Source: Methylophaga marina (GTDB lineage Bacteria; Pseudomonadota; Gammaproteobacteria; Nitrosococcales; Methylophagaceae). Taken from it: a stretch of DNA of 64,000 nucleotides. Below are positions 29,676-38,207 of the stretch, piece after piece. The notes beneath the pieces are model-generated. The model saw nothing but the letters and a program-made list of their open reading frames with translations, was not told the DNA's origin and did not search any database. Numbering within the stretch: the stretch's first letter is position 1; each line of letters starts with the position of its first letter. A program made the translations under genes and the position numbers. Location: assembly GCF_030296755.1 (NCBI RefSeq), contig NZ_AP027741.1, positions 2,719,001 to 2,783,000 of the forward strand. The letters are read 5' to 3'.

Positions 29676-30083
29676 ATGAATCAAGCTACAGTAAAACTGT
29701 TGGAAGACTACTACAATGCATTTAACCGCGGTGATATGGATGCATTTCTTAATATGCTGACAGACGACGTGATTCATGATGTAAACCAAAGTGGTCGTGA
29801 AATTGGTAAAGAAGCATTCAAGAAGTTTATGGATCGTATGAATGCGCACTACAAAGAAAACATCGTTGATATTTCTATCACCACCAATGATGCTGGCGAT
29901 CGTGCAGCGGTTGAGTTCACAGTATTAGGTGAATATATGTCAACTGATGAAGGTCTGCCAGAAGCCGCTGGTCAAACATACCGTTTACCCGCAGGCGCAT
30001 TTTTCGTGGTGCGTGACGGTAAAGTCGCTCGTATTACTAATTACTACAACTTAGAAGACTGGATCGCCCAAGTCGCAGGCTAA
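29676..30083 (+). CDS. SnoaL/NTF2-like ketosteroid-isomerase-fold protein
   Basis: The 135-residue protein has the cone-shaped NTF2 fold signature. It opens with helix VKLLEDYYNAFNRGDMDAFL, then DDVIHDVNQSGREIGKEAF, and ends with FFVVRDGKVARITNYYNLEDW. Members bind small molecules or act as isomerases, and many have no known function. The start is the ATG at 29676; a TTG 15 bases earlier is less likely. A gap of 151 bases separates it from speB, so it may have its own promoter. It is followed within 10 bases by a GNAT gene, and the pair looks co-translated. Confidence 0.75.
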   Translation: MNQATVKLLEDYYNAFNRGDMDAFLNMLTDDVIHDVNQSGREIGKEAFKKFMDRMNAHYKENIVDISITTNDAGDRAAVEFTVLGEYMSTDEGLPEAAGQTYRLPAGAFFVVRDGKVARITNYYNLEDWIAQVAG

Positions 30084-30093
30084 GAGGTGTGCG

Positions 30094-30681
30094 ATGTTAA
30101 GACTGGAAAGACTGTCTGGCGATAAGCTCAATCAATACATTCCGGAGCTTGCTGAGCTCCGGATTCGTGTTTTTCGTGACTTTCCTTATCTTTATGATGG
30201 GGATCTGACATACGAAGAAAAGTATCTTCAAACTTATATTGAAGCGCCTGATAGCGTGATTGTGCTGGCTTTTGATGGTGACCATGTAGTGGGTGCCTCT
30301 ACCGGTATTCCGCTGAAATATGAAACCGACGAAGTCAAAGCGCCTTTTATCGCCGCTGGCTATGATATTGACAAGATCTTTTACTGCGGTGAATCCGTTT
30401 TATTGTCTCAATACCGTGGGCAAGGTGCAGGTGTGGCATTTTTCGATGAGCGTGAAGCCCATGCTCATGAGATAGGTGGCTTCGATTACAGCTGTTTTTG
30501 TGGGGTTCAACGCCCTGAGGATCATCCATTGAGACCCGCTGACTATCAGCCTCTTGATAATTTTTGGCGTAAACGCGGCTATGAAAAACATCCAGAATTG
30601 AATACCACATTCAGTTGGAAAGAAGTGGATGAAGCGCTTGAGTCACCAAAGCCAATGACATTCTGGATGAAAAAAATCTAA
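30094..30681 (+). CDS. GNAT-family N-acetyltransferase
   Basis: The 195-residue acetyltransferase has the acetyl-CoA pyrophosphate-binding loop QYRGQGAGVAFF (about 109-120) after the beta-strand FYCGESVLL. DNFWRKRGYEKHP near 155 is the typical beta5-alpha4 region. The acceptor is not predictable from sequence. Placement behind a complete polyamine pathway and before a nitrilase-family hydrolase suggests a polyamine-derived or amide-containing substrate. That is inference from order only. Confidence 0.8.
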   Translation: MLRLERLSGDKLNQYIPELAELRIRVFRDFPYLYDGDLTYEEKYLQTYIEAPDSVIVLAFDGDHVVGASTGIPLKYETDEVKAPFIAAGYDIDKIFYCGESVLLSQYRGQGAGVAFFDEREAHAHEIGGFDYSCFCGVQRPEDHPLRPADYQPLDNFWRKRGYEKHPELNTTFSWKEVDEALESPKPMTFWMKKI

Positions 30682-30746
30682 TCTTTTTGTGCGAAGAGAG
30701 TGCTGACTTGCGTGACTCTTTTTGTGCAATGCCCGTGGAAAAATAA

Positions 30747-31627
30747 ATGAGCAAAGTGAAAGCAGCGGTAGCCCAATATGATATTGGCTTTTTCGCACAG
30801 TGGTTTGAGTTTGAAGATAAGTTGACCCAATGGGTAAGTCAGGCAGCTAAAAATGGTGCCAAACTACTGGTCTTCCCTGAATATGGCAGTATGGAACTCG
30901 CTTCACTTTTTGGGAGTCGGTTTATAAAGACTTGGGCAAGCAGTTGCATTCCATGCAAGATATATATGCCGACTACGAGGCTTTATACGCCCAGCTGGCG
31001 AAGCAATTTGATGTCATGATTCTGGCGAGCTCTTTCCCAGTAATACAGTCGGATGGTAGCTTTAGAAATCGAGCTAATCTATACGGTGTTGAGGGACTGA
31101 TTGATTATCAGGATAAACTCATCATGACTCGCTTCGAGAACGAACAGTGGCTGATTCATGCTGGTCAGGATATTAAGGTGATTGATACCGATATTGGTCG
31201 TCTTGCTATTAATATTTGTTATGACAGCGAGTTTCCATTGATTGCCCATCAACAAGTGCAGGCGGGTGCTGATGTGGTCTTAGTACCAAGTTGTACTGAT
31301 ACACAAGCCGGCTTTTATCGTGTCCGAATTGGTTGTCAGGCTAGGGCGTTGGAAAACCAGTGTTATGTCCTACAATCGCCGACATTTGGTGAAGCCTTAT
31401 GGTCAGAAGCCGTTGATGTGAACACAGGTCGTGCCAGTATTTACACCCCGGTTGACTACGGTTTTCCTGATAATGGTATTTTGGCTGAAGGTTCAGCTGA
31501 TACAGCACAATGGGTGTATGCAGATTTGGATGTGAATGAGATAGCTCGTGTACGCCAACAGGGACAAGTATTTAATTATCGCGATTGGCCCTTGCAAAAT
31601 ACGTTGCGAGGCCCCAAATTAGATTGA
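30747..31627 (+). CDS. Carbon-nitrogen hydrolase (nitrilase superfamily), frame broken by 1-nt deletion
   Basis: This amidase-type enzyme has the Glu-Lys-Cys catalytic triad of the nitrilase superfamily: Glu in VFPEYGSMELA near 49, Lys in YQDKLIMTRFE near 125, Cys in INICYDSEFP near 161. The N-terminal frame derails after ASLFG, and the remainder is in another frame to 31627. One extra base in the adjacent T5/G3 runs at 30907-30914 gives LFGESVYKDLGKQ and 293 residues. It could hydrolyse N-carbamoyl- or N-acyl-polyamines, but the operon already contains agmatinase, so a carbamoylputrescine role would be redundant. A terminator follows directly. Confidence 0.85.
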
Positions 31628-31632
31628 TAACG

Positions 31633-31661
31633 AACGCCGTCTTACAGATGGCGTTTTTTTT
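31633..31661 (+). terminator. Rho-independent terminator after the polyamine-linked genes
   Basis: A 9-bp stem (AACGCCGTC pairing with GATGGCGTT, one G-T pair) has a 5-nt loop and is followed by a run of eight T. It begins 5 bases after the hydrolase stop codon. Confidence 0.85.
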
Positions 31662-31763
31662 AGTTATCAGTTTAGTCAGACCATACGAATTTAGCGTCTG
31701 ATACAAAAAACAGAAAAAGTGCGAGTCTGTGTCGATTACGCACTGAATAGACCGGAGTGAGCC

Positions 31764-32845
31764 ATGTTAGATAACGCACAGATTAAGCAGATTATTAATG
31801 ACTTTCAGGACCCATCAACCGAGATAAAACTGGGGAGACCAATCCAGGGATTATGGTCGCAGAGGAGTCTGGAAAACAAATCGTCTCTGTGGTTCTGCGT
31901 TATCCGGTCAAAGGTTACATCGATGAACTTAATCAATCATTAACAGCAGCTCTACAGCAAGCCGGGGCTGACAATGTCAATGTTGTTGTCTCAAGTGAAA
32001 TCATTAAGCACAAGGTTCAGCAGGGTGTGCAGGCACTGGATAATATCAAAAACATCATTGCTGTTGGATCAGGCAAAGGTGGTGTGGGTAAATCCACAAC
32101 CTCAGCCAATCTGGCGCTGGCGCTCGCTGCAGAAGGCGCATCCGTGGGGGTGCTGGATGCTGATATTTACGGACCTAGCCAACCTCGCATGCTCGGTGCC
32201 AATCGTCGGCCAGAATCGCCTGATGGCAAGAGTATGAACCCAGTAGACAGTTATGGCATTCAAACTATGTCGATTGGATTCCTTATTGATGAAGAGGAGC
32301 CGATGATTTGGCGTGGACCGATGGTGACACAAGCCTTACAACAGTTGCTCGGTGAAACTAACTGGAAAGATCTGGATTACCTGATTATTGACCTGCCACC
32401 GGGCACAGGTGATATTCAATTAACCTTGTCACAAAAAGTGCCAGTGAGTGGTGCTGTCATTGTCACCACGCCACAAGACATATCACTGCTTGATGCGCGT
32501 AAAGCCTACAAGATGTTTGAAAAGGTCAAAGTACCTGTTCTAGGCATTGTCGAAAATATGAGTACACATATTTGTAGCAAATGCGGTCATGAAGAGCATA
32601 TTTTTGGTGAAGGTGGCGGCAAGCGCATGGCCGAGCAGTACAATCTTAATTTGCTGGGTAGTTTACCTCTGGATATAAAAATTCGTGAGGATGCTGACTC
32701 TGGTAAACCAAGTGTTGTCACTGATCCTGACGCTGATATTTCAATGGCTTATCGCCACATTGCTCGCCGAGTTGGCGCCAGATTAGCCATGCAAAGTAAG
32801 GATTATTCTGCCGCGTTTCCGAACATTGTGATTAAAAATGACTAA
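31764..32845 (+). CDS. mrp: Mrp/ApbC iron-sulfur cluster carrier ATPase, N-terminal frame broken
   Basis: This P-loop ATPase carries and transfers Fe-S clusters. The N-terminal MIP18-like domain begins at the ATG at 31764 (MLDNAQIKQIINDF). The frame is lost after KLG and resumes as MVAEESGKQIVSVV in another frame. One extra G in the four-G run at 31832-31835 gives KLGETNPGIMVAEE and 360 residues. The deviant Walker A GSGKGGVGKST lies near 103-113 and the cluster-binding CSKCGH near 270. Without the repair, the gene would appear to start at 31853 and lack its first 30 residues. Confidence 0.93.
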
Positions 32846-32934
32846 TGTTTAGTCAACACATAATCAAGCTTATTCAAGATGTGTTTTAATAGGCTTGTGA
32901 TTGAACAATTATAAAAAGGTATGACCGAGCAATT

Positions 32935-33495
32935 ATGATTAAGTCAGATAAATGGATTCGTCGTATGGCGGAGCAGGGCATGATTTCACCTTTCGAGCCG
33001 GGACAAGTTCGATATCGTGATGATAACCGCATTATCTCTTATGGCACGTCAAGTTATGGTTACGATGTTCGCTGCTCAAATGAATTTAAAATATTCACCA
33101 ATATTAATTCAGCCGTTGTTGACCCGAAGAATTTCGATGAAAGCAGTTTTGTGGATGTGACGTCTGATGTGTGTATCATTCCACCGAATTCATTTGCACT
33201 GGCCAGAACAGTCGAAACCTTCAGAATTCCACGAAATGTTCTGACAGTGTGTCTTGGCAAATCCACTTATGCTCGCTGTGGCATTATTGTGAATGTCACC
33301 CCATTGGAACCTGAATGGGAAGGTCAGGTGACATTAGAGTTTTCCAACACCACTCCCTTACCGGCAAAAATCTACGCGAATGAAGGTGTGGCACAAATGT
33401 TGTTCTTCGAGTCTGATGAAGTGTGTGAGACATCTTACGCCGATCGCGGTGGTAAATATCAAGGCCAGTCTGGTGTAACTCTTCCTCGTTCCTGA
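32935..33495 (+). CDS. dcd: dCTP deaminase
   Basis: The 186-residue enzyme is a trimeric deaminase that converts dCTP to dUTP for thymidylate synthesis. It opens with the family start [17 protein letters not shown]. The catalytic and nucleotide-binding loop [10 protein letters not shown] is at about 109-118, with the Glu-containing [15 protein letters not shown] near 140. Length is standard for the gammaproteobacterial long form. The last base of the stop is the first base of the next start codon, so it is translationally coupled to the WD40 gene. Confidence 0.95.
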   Translation: MIKSDKWIRRMAEQGMISPFEPGQVRYRDDNRIISYGTSSYGYDVRCSNEFKIFTNINSAVVDPKNFDESSFVDVTSDVCIIPPNSFALARTVETFRIPRNVLTVCLGKSTYARCGIIVNVTPLEPEWEGQVTLEFSNTTPLPAKIYANEGVAQMLFFESDEVCETSYADRGGKYQGQSGVTLPRS

Positions 33496-34550
33496 TGCCG
33501 ATGTCTGTATTCTCCCGCCATGTAATCCGAACGCTCAGTGCTGCATTGGTATTGCTTTCATTGTCAGCCTGTACAGAAGAAAGAACACCGACAGAATCCT
33601 GGAAACACAGCGAAAATGGCAGCTATGCTTCCAGCTTTTCACCTGATGGTCGTTACGTGCTGGTCGGCGATATTGATTTGCCAGCAAAACTCTGGGACCT
33701 TCAAACGAATAAGGTGAAATATACCTGGCAAAACACACCAAATGATGCCGGTACGACGACAGATGTGGCTTTTTCTGACGATAGTAAAGTGGCCGCCACG
33801 GTAGAATCCAAAGTTATCGTTTTATGGAATATGGAAAACGGTGAACCGATGATTCGTCTTGAGTTTCCAGTTACGATAAAAGATATTGCTTTATCGCCTA
33901 AAGGTGACCACCTGCTATTAGCGTTGCAAGACAGATCAGCGGTGTATTTTGATGTGATAGGTAATCGCGTCGTCCAAATTCTGAAACATGATGGTAAAGC
34001 CGTTAATTCACCTATCGATCAGCTTATTAACACAGTTGATATTTCACCTAATGGTAAATATGGCTTAACGGGCGGAGATGACCATACAGCAAGAATGTGG
34101 AACCTGGAAACCGGACAACAACTTCGGATATGGCAACATAATAATGGTGTTAGTTTGGTTTCTTTTGATCCCATGGGTGGGTTTGTGATCAGTTCGGCTG
34201 GCAATGCACAAACACGTATCTGGAATGTCAAAAGTGGTAAACAAGTCGCGGTACTCACGACATCACCTGTAGACGTAGACGGTATATGGGGTGACTTTCC
34301 TGTATTTAAAACCACAACCAGCGCGATTGCCTATTCTTCTGATGGTAAATATGTCGTGACTGGCCATCCCAACCGTGAGCTGTGTGTCTGGCGTGCACAA
34401 AATGGACAGGATCTGGGCTGTTGGTTAACACCACGAAAAGACGCTTTAAAACCTGGTGTCGTTATACAAGCGTTAGCGTTTAGTCGTGATGGTCGTTACA
34501 TCTACAGTGAATTAGGTAATGGTTTAGGCCAAAAATGGCGTATTAGATAA
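33495..34550 (+). CDS. WD40-repeat lipoprotein
   Basis: The 351-residue protein has a lipoprotein signal peptide with lipobox LSAC (Cys26) followed by Thr, which predicts an outer-membrane anchor facing the periplasm. The rest forms a seven-bladed beta-propeller of WD40 repeats. Blade ends such as KLWDLQT, VLWNMEN, RMWNLETG, RIWNVKSG and CVWRAQNG are visible at roughly 40-50-residue spacing. It is probably a binding scaffold; no catalytic residues are apparent. It overlaps dcd by one base, and the NIF3-like gene starts 3 bases after it. Confidence 0.82.
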   Translation: MPMSVFSRHVIRTLSAALVLLSLSACTEERTPTESWKHSENGSYASSFSPDGRYVLVGDIDLPAKLWDLQTNKVKYTWQNTPNDAGTTTDVAFSDDSKVAATVESKVIVLWNMENGEPMIRLEFPVTIKDIALSPKGDHLLLALQDRSAVYFDVIGNRVVQILKHDGKAVNSPIDQLINTVDISPNGKYGLTGGDDHTARMWNLETGQQLRIWQHNNGVSLVSFDPMGGFVISSAGNAQTRIWNVKSGKQVAVLTTSPVDVDGIWGDFPVFKTTTSAIAYSSDGKYVVTGHPNRELCVWRAQNGQDLGCWLTPRKDALKPGVVIQALAFSRDGRYIYSELGNGLGQKWRIR

Positions 34551-34553
34551 GGT

Positions 34554-34888
34554 ATGGCTGATAGCTTATTAAAATTGGTTTTTTTGTTCCTGAATCACAT
34601 AAAGAAGCCGTAAAACAGGCCATTTTCGCTGCCGGTGCCGGCCGTTATGATGGTTATGACAGTTGTTGTTGGGAGTCACAAGGAACAGGGCAATTCCGCC
34701 CATTAGATGGCAGTCAGCCTTATATTGGGCAGCAGGGCCAGGTGGAATATGTAGCTGAGTACCGGGTAGAAACGGTTTGTCCCACCCAACAAATAAAGCC
34801 TGTCTTAAACGCGTTACTTTCTTCACACCCTTATGAAACCCCTGCGTATGAAGTCTGGTCTGTATTGACACTGGATGACTTTAAATAG
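34554..34888 (+). CDS. NIF3-like small domain protein, frame broken by 1-nt deletion
   Basis: No uninterrupted reading frame covers this gene. From the ATG at 34554 the first codons give MADSLLKLVF, and then the frame fails. Adding one T to the seven-T run at 34579-34585 gives FFVPESHKEAVKQAIF, GRYDGYDSCCWES, GTGQFRPLDGSQP and HPYETPAYEVW, ending at a TAG (34886-34888): 111 residues. These are the hallmarks of the small CutA-like 'NGG1p-interacting factor 3' proteins of proteobacteria, related to the insert domain of full-length NIF3/YqfO. The function is unknown. It sits 3 bases after the WD40 gene and 6 bases before pepN. Confidence 0.8.
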
Positions 34889-34894
34889 AGAAAT

Positions 34895-37558
34895 ATGATG
34901 GATCTTGCGAGCACAGAACAATCACCCAAAATGACTTTACTGGCTAACTATCAGGTGCCTCGTTACCTGGTGGATGAAGCCTTGCTTCATTTTGATCTGG
35001 ATAAATCAAAAACACGTGTTATCAGTACATTAAAAATGCGGCTAAATCCCGAATCATCTGCAGGAGAATGTGTATTAGATGGTGAGTCACTGGACTTAGT
35101 CAGCATCAAATTAAATGGAAAAGAACTCGAAGAGACGGATTATCAGCTTAGTGATAAGTCTCTAGTTATTTCCGAAGTGCCAGACAAGTTCGAACTTGAA
35201 GTCATTACGGAGATTCATCCTGATCAGAATACTGCTCTGGAAGGGCTTTATCATTCAGGCCGACTTTTATGTACGCAATGCGAAGCACAAGGGTTTAGAC
35301 GTATCACCTATTACCCTGATCGTCCTGATGTGATGTCTATCTTCACTGTAACGATTGTGGCTGATGCGAAAGCATGGCCGGTCATGCTCTCAAACGGCAA
35401 CCTGGAAGAACAAGGCCAGTTCAATGATGGCCGTCATTGGGTACGCTGGCATGATCCACACCCAAAACCCAGCTATTTATTTGCCTTAGTGGCGGGTGAT
35501 TTATATTGCCAGCAGGATCAGTTCACCACCATGAGTGGACGTGAAGTCAGCCTACGTATTTATGTGGATCCTGAAAACAAACATAAATGTGATCATGCTC
35601 TGGTGTCCTTAAAACAATCTATGAAGTGGGACGAAGCAGTCTATGGTCGTGAATACGATCTGGATGTCTTTATGATTGTTGCCGTCAATGACTTCAATAT
35701 GGGGGCAATGGAAAATAAAGGGCTAAATATTTTCAATGCTGCCTGTGTTTTAGCTACGCCTGAAACAGCCACAGATGATGATTTTTATACGATTCAAAGT
35801 ATCGTCGCTCATGAATATTTCCATAACTGGTCTGGCAACCGTGTGACTTGTCGGGATTGGTTTCAGCTCAGCCTGAAAGAGGGCTTCACCGTCATGCGTG
35901 ATCAGAGCTTTAGTGCTGATCTCAATTCAGCCGCTGTTCAACGTATTGATGATGTAAATGGTTTACGCAGTATGCAATTTGCAGAAGATGCTGGCCCGAT
36001 GGCGCATCCTGTGCGACCAGACTCGTATATTGAGATCAGTAATTTCTACACAGTCACCATATACGAGAAAGGTGCAGAAGTCGTGCGCATGATCAAGACG
36101 TTGGTTGGCGAGGAAGGCTTTAGAAAAGGCACGGATCTCTATTTTGACAGACATGATGGTCAGGCTGTTACCACGGATGATTTCGTTAAAGCGATTGAGG
36201 ATGCCAATAATGTTGATTTGAGTCAGTTCAAACTTTGGTATGAGCAGGCTGGCACTCCCGAGCTTTCTGTTAAAACGCACTATGATCCCATCAATCAACG
36301 TTTTACACTGACTCTCAGTCAATTTTGTCCTGCTACGCCTGGTCAGGATAACAAGGCAGATTTTCATATTCCTGTTGCTGTCGGTTTATTAGATAGTCAA
36401 GGGAAAAATATGCCTATGCAATTGCAGGGAGAGAGCACTGTCTATGACGGTGACACGCGTGTTTTATCTTTGACCGATTCTCAGCAACAGTTTGAGTTTA
36501 TTCATGTGAGCGAAGAGCCTGTTGCTTCAGTTTTACGTGGGTTTTCAGCACCGGTGAAACTGAAATATGATCTTAGTAATACCCAACTGGCCTTTTTAAT
36601 GGCCCACGACACTGACAGTTTTAATCGTTGGGATGCTGGCCAGCAACTGATGATTAATGTGTTGCTAGACATTGTTGATGACATTCAGAAGCAAAATAAA
36701 CTGGCTATGTCACCATTGCTGCTGTCACAACTGGAAGCTATTTTGCAGGATAAGCAACTTGATCCAGCGCTTATCGCAAAAATGCTGACATTACCAAGTG
36801 AAAACTACCTGGCTGCCCAGATGCAAGTTGCTGATGTCGATGCGATTCATCAGGCTCGTGAATTTGCAAAACAGCAGATAGCGATTTCTTTGAAACGCTT
36901 ATTTAACGAGCGGTATGAAAGCCTGAGTCAGACCAAAAAATATCAGTTCAATGCCGATGATATGGCGGCACGTAGTTTGAAAAATTTGTGTTTGTCCTAT
37001 CTGGTGGCAAGTCATGATCCCCTTCAGATTCAGCGCTGTCTGCGTCAGATGAAAGTGACTGACAATATGACCGAGTTATTAGCCGGTTTACGTTTGATGG
37101 TCGATCAAGCCGGGCCAGAACGTGAACATGCATTACGTGCGTTCTATGAGCAATGGAAACATGATCGTCAGGTAGTTGATAAATGGTTATCAGTGCAGGC
37201 GGTATCTAAGCTTCCTGATACCTTGCTGCGCGTTAAGGCCTTGATGACACATGAAGCTTTCAGTATCAAAAATCCTAATAACGTGCGAGCTTTAATTGGT
37301 CAGTTTTGCCGTAATAACCCCGTACATTTTCATGCTAAAGATGGTTCGGGTTATCGTTTCCTGGCAGAGCAAATACTGAAACTTGATAAGCTCAATCCAC
37401 AAGTCGCAGCAAGAATGTTAGGAGCACTTAACTCATGGCGTCGTTATGATGCTGATCGACAAAAACTCATGAAAGCATCGCTGGAACATATTGCTGCTGA
37501 AAAAGAATTGTCAGCAGATGTGTATGAAATTGTCACTAAATACCTGGCTGAAAAATAA
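34895..37558 (+). CDS. pepN: Aminopeptidase N (M1 family)
   Basis: The 887-residue zinc exopeptidase removes N-terminal residues from peptides in the cytoplasm. Diagnostic sites are the substrate-binding GAMEN (about 269-273), the zinc motif HEYFH (about 306-310) and the third ligand Glu in SLKEGF near 329. The transition-state Tyr region is YEKGAEVVRM near 390. Length is close to the E. coli enzyme (870). No signal peptide is present. The final A of its stop codon is also the first base of the HIT gene, so the two are coupled. Confidence 0.95.
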   Translation: MMDLASTEQSPKMTLLANYQVPRYLVDEALLHFDLDKSKTRVISTLKMRLNPESSAGECVLDGESLDLVSIKLNGKELEETDYQLSDKSLVISEVPDKFELEVITEIHPDQNTALEGLYHSGRLLCTQCEAQGFRRITYYPDRPDVMSIFTVTIVADAKAWPVMLSNGNLEEQGQFNDGRHWVRWHDPHPKPSYLFALVAGDLYCQQDQFTTMSGREVSLRIYVDPENKHKCDHALVSLKQSMKWDEAVYGREYDLDVFMIVAVNDFNMGAMENKGLNIFNAACVLATPETATDDDFYTIQSIVAHEYFHNWSGNRVTCRDWFQLSLKEGFTVMRDQSFSADLNSAAVQRIDDVNGLRSMQFAEDAGPMAHPVRPDSYIEISNFYTVTIYEKGAEVVRMIKTLVGEEGFRKGTDLYFDRHDGQAVTTDDFVKAIEDANNVDLSQFKLWYEQAGTPELSVKTHYDPINQRFTLTLSQFCPATPGQDNKADFHIPVAVGLLDSQGKNMPMQLQGESTVYDGDTRVLSLTDSQQQFEFIHVSEEPVASVLRGFSAPVKLKYDLSNTQLAFLMAHDTDSFNRWDAGQQLMINVLLDIVDDIQKQNKLAMSPLLLSQLEAILQDKQLDPALIAKMLTLPSENYLAAQMQVADVDAIHQAREFAKQQIAISLKRLFNERYESLSQTKKYQFNADDMAARSLKNLCLSYLVASHDPLQIQRCLRQMKVTDNMTELLAGLRLMVDQAGPEREHALRAFYEQWKHDRQVVDKWLSVQAVSKLPDTLLRVKALMTHEAFSIKNPNNVRALIGQFCRNNPVHFHAKDGSGYRFLAEQILKLDKLNPQVAARMLGALNSWRRYDADRQKLMKASLEHIAAEKELSADVYEIVTKYLAEK

Positions 37559-37971
37559 TGTTCGCGCTTCATCCTCAACTTAAACAAGATACTATTCATA
37601 TTGGTGAATTTGAATTGTGTAATGTTTTATTAATGAATGATGTCCGCTATCCATGGATTATTCTTGTGCCCAAGCGTGAAAATAAAACCGAGATTTATCA
37701 GCTGACTGAGTCTGAGCAGCAACGATTACTCAACGAGTCCAGTTTTCTTAGTGACGCTATGTCAACTCTATTTTCAGCCGATAAGATGAACATTGCTGCA
37801 TTAGGTAATATGGTTGAGCAGTTACATATTCACCATATTGCCCGATTCAAAACAGATGCGACCTGGCCAAAACCCGTGTGGGGAGTAGGCCAAGCAGAGC
37901 CTTACTCGGAAATAGCAAAAAAAGCGATGATGTCACAGTTGACCCACGCTTTAGGTGATTATTTGATCTAG
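37558..37971 (+). CDS. HIT-family nucleotide-binding hydrolase
   Basis: The 137-residue protein ends its core with LHIHHIARF (about 83-91), a variant of the histidine triad HxHxH. In these short proteobacterial members it appears as H-I-H-H. The DVRYPWIILVPKRENKTEIYQL segment (about 23-44) is the usual HIT beta-sheet. By family these enzymes hydrolyse dinucleoside polyphosphates or nucleoside phosphoramidates. It is coupled to pepN and followed 11 bases later by a DUF2835 gene. Confidence 0.85.
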   Translation: MFALHPQLKQDTIHIGEFELCNVLLMNDVRYPWIILVPKRENKTEIYQLTESEQQRLLNESSFLSDAMSTLFSADKMNIAALGNMVEQLHIHHIARFKTDATWPKPVWGVGQAEPYSEIAKKAMMSQLTHALGDYLI

Positions 37972-37982
37972 AAAGACGACGC

Positions 37983-38207
37983 ATGACACGATTACGCTTT
38001 CGAATGACTCTTTCTCCTGAACAAGCGCTTCGTTATTATCAAGGCATGGCGAGAACGGTCATTGTGACGGCTGAAACAGGGCAAAGGGTCAGTTTTCCCG
38101 CTGAACATATTCGTCGCTTTATTGATAGCTCCGGTGTCAATGGCCTGTTTTCTATCGAATTTGATAACAATAACAAACTGATCGGCATAACGCGTTTATC
38201 CGATTAG
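37983..38207 (+). CDS. DUF2835 family protein
   Basis: The 74-residue protein matches the small uncharacterised DUF2835 family. Landmarks are ALRYYQGMARTVIVTAETG, RVSFPAEHIRRFI and GLFSIEFDNNNKLIGI. It has no signal peptide, no catalytic motif and no known function. It lies in the pepN-HIT operon. Its stop codon overlaps the stop of the convergent GGDEF/EAL gene by 4 bases. Confidence 0.8.
   Translation: MTRLRFRMTLSPEQALRYYQGMARTVIVTAETGQRVSFPAEHIRRFIDSSGVNGLFSIEFDNNNKLIGITRLSD

Noticed and set aside
35963..36367. Antisense open frame of 134 codons inside pepN
   Set aside because: It lies wholly within the highly conserved pepN coding region on the opposite strand and has no recognisable domain; it is a shadow of the real gene.
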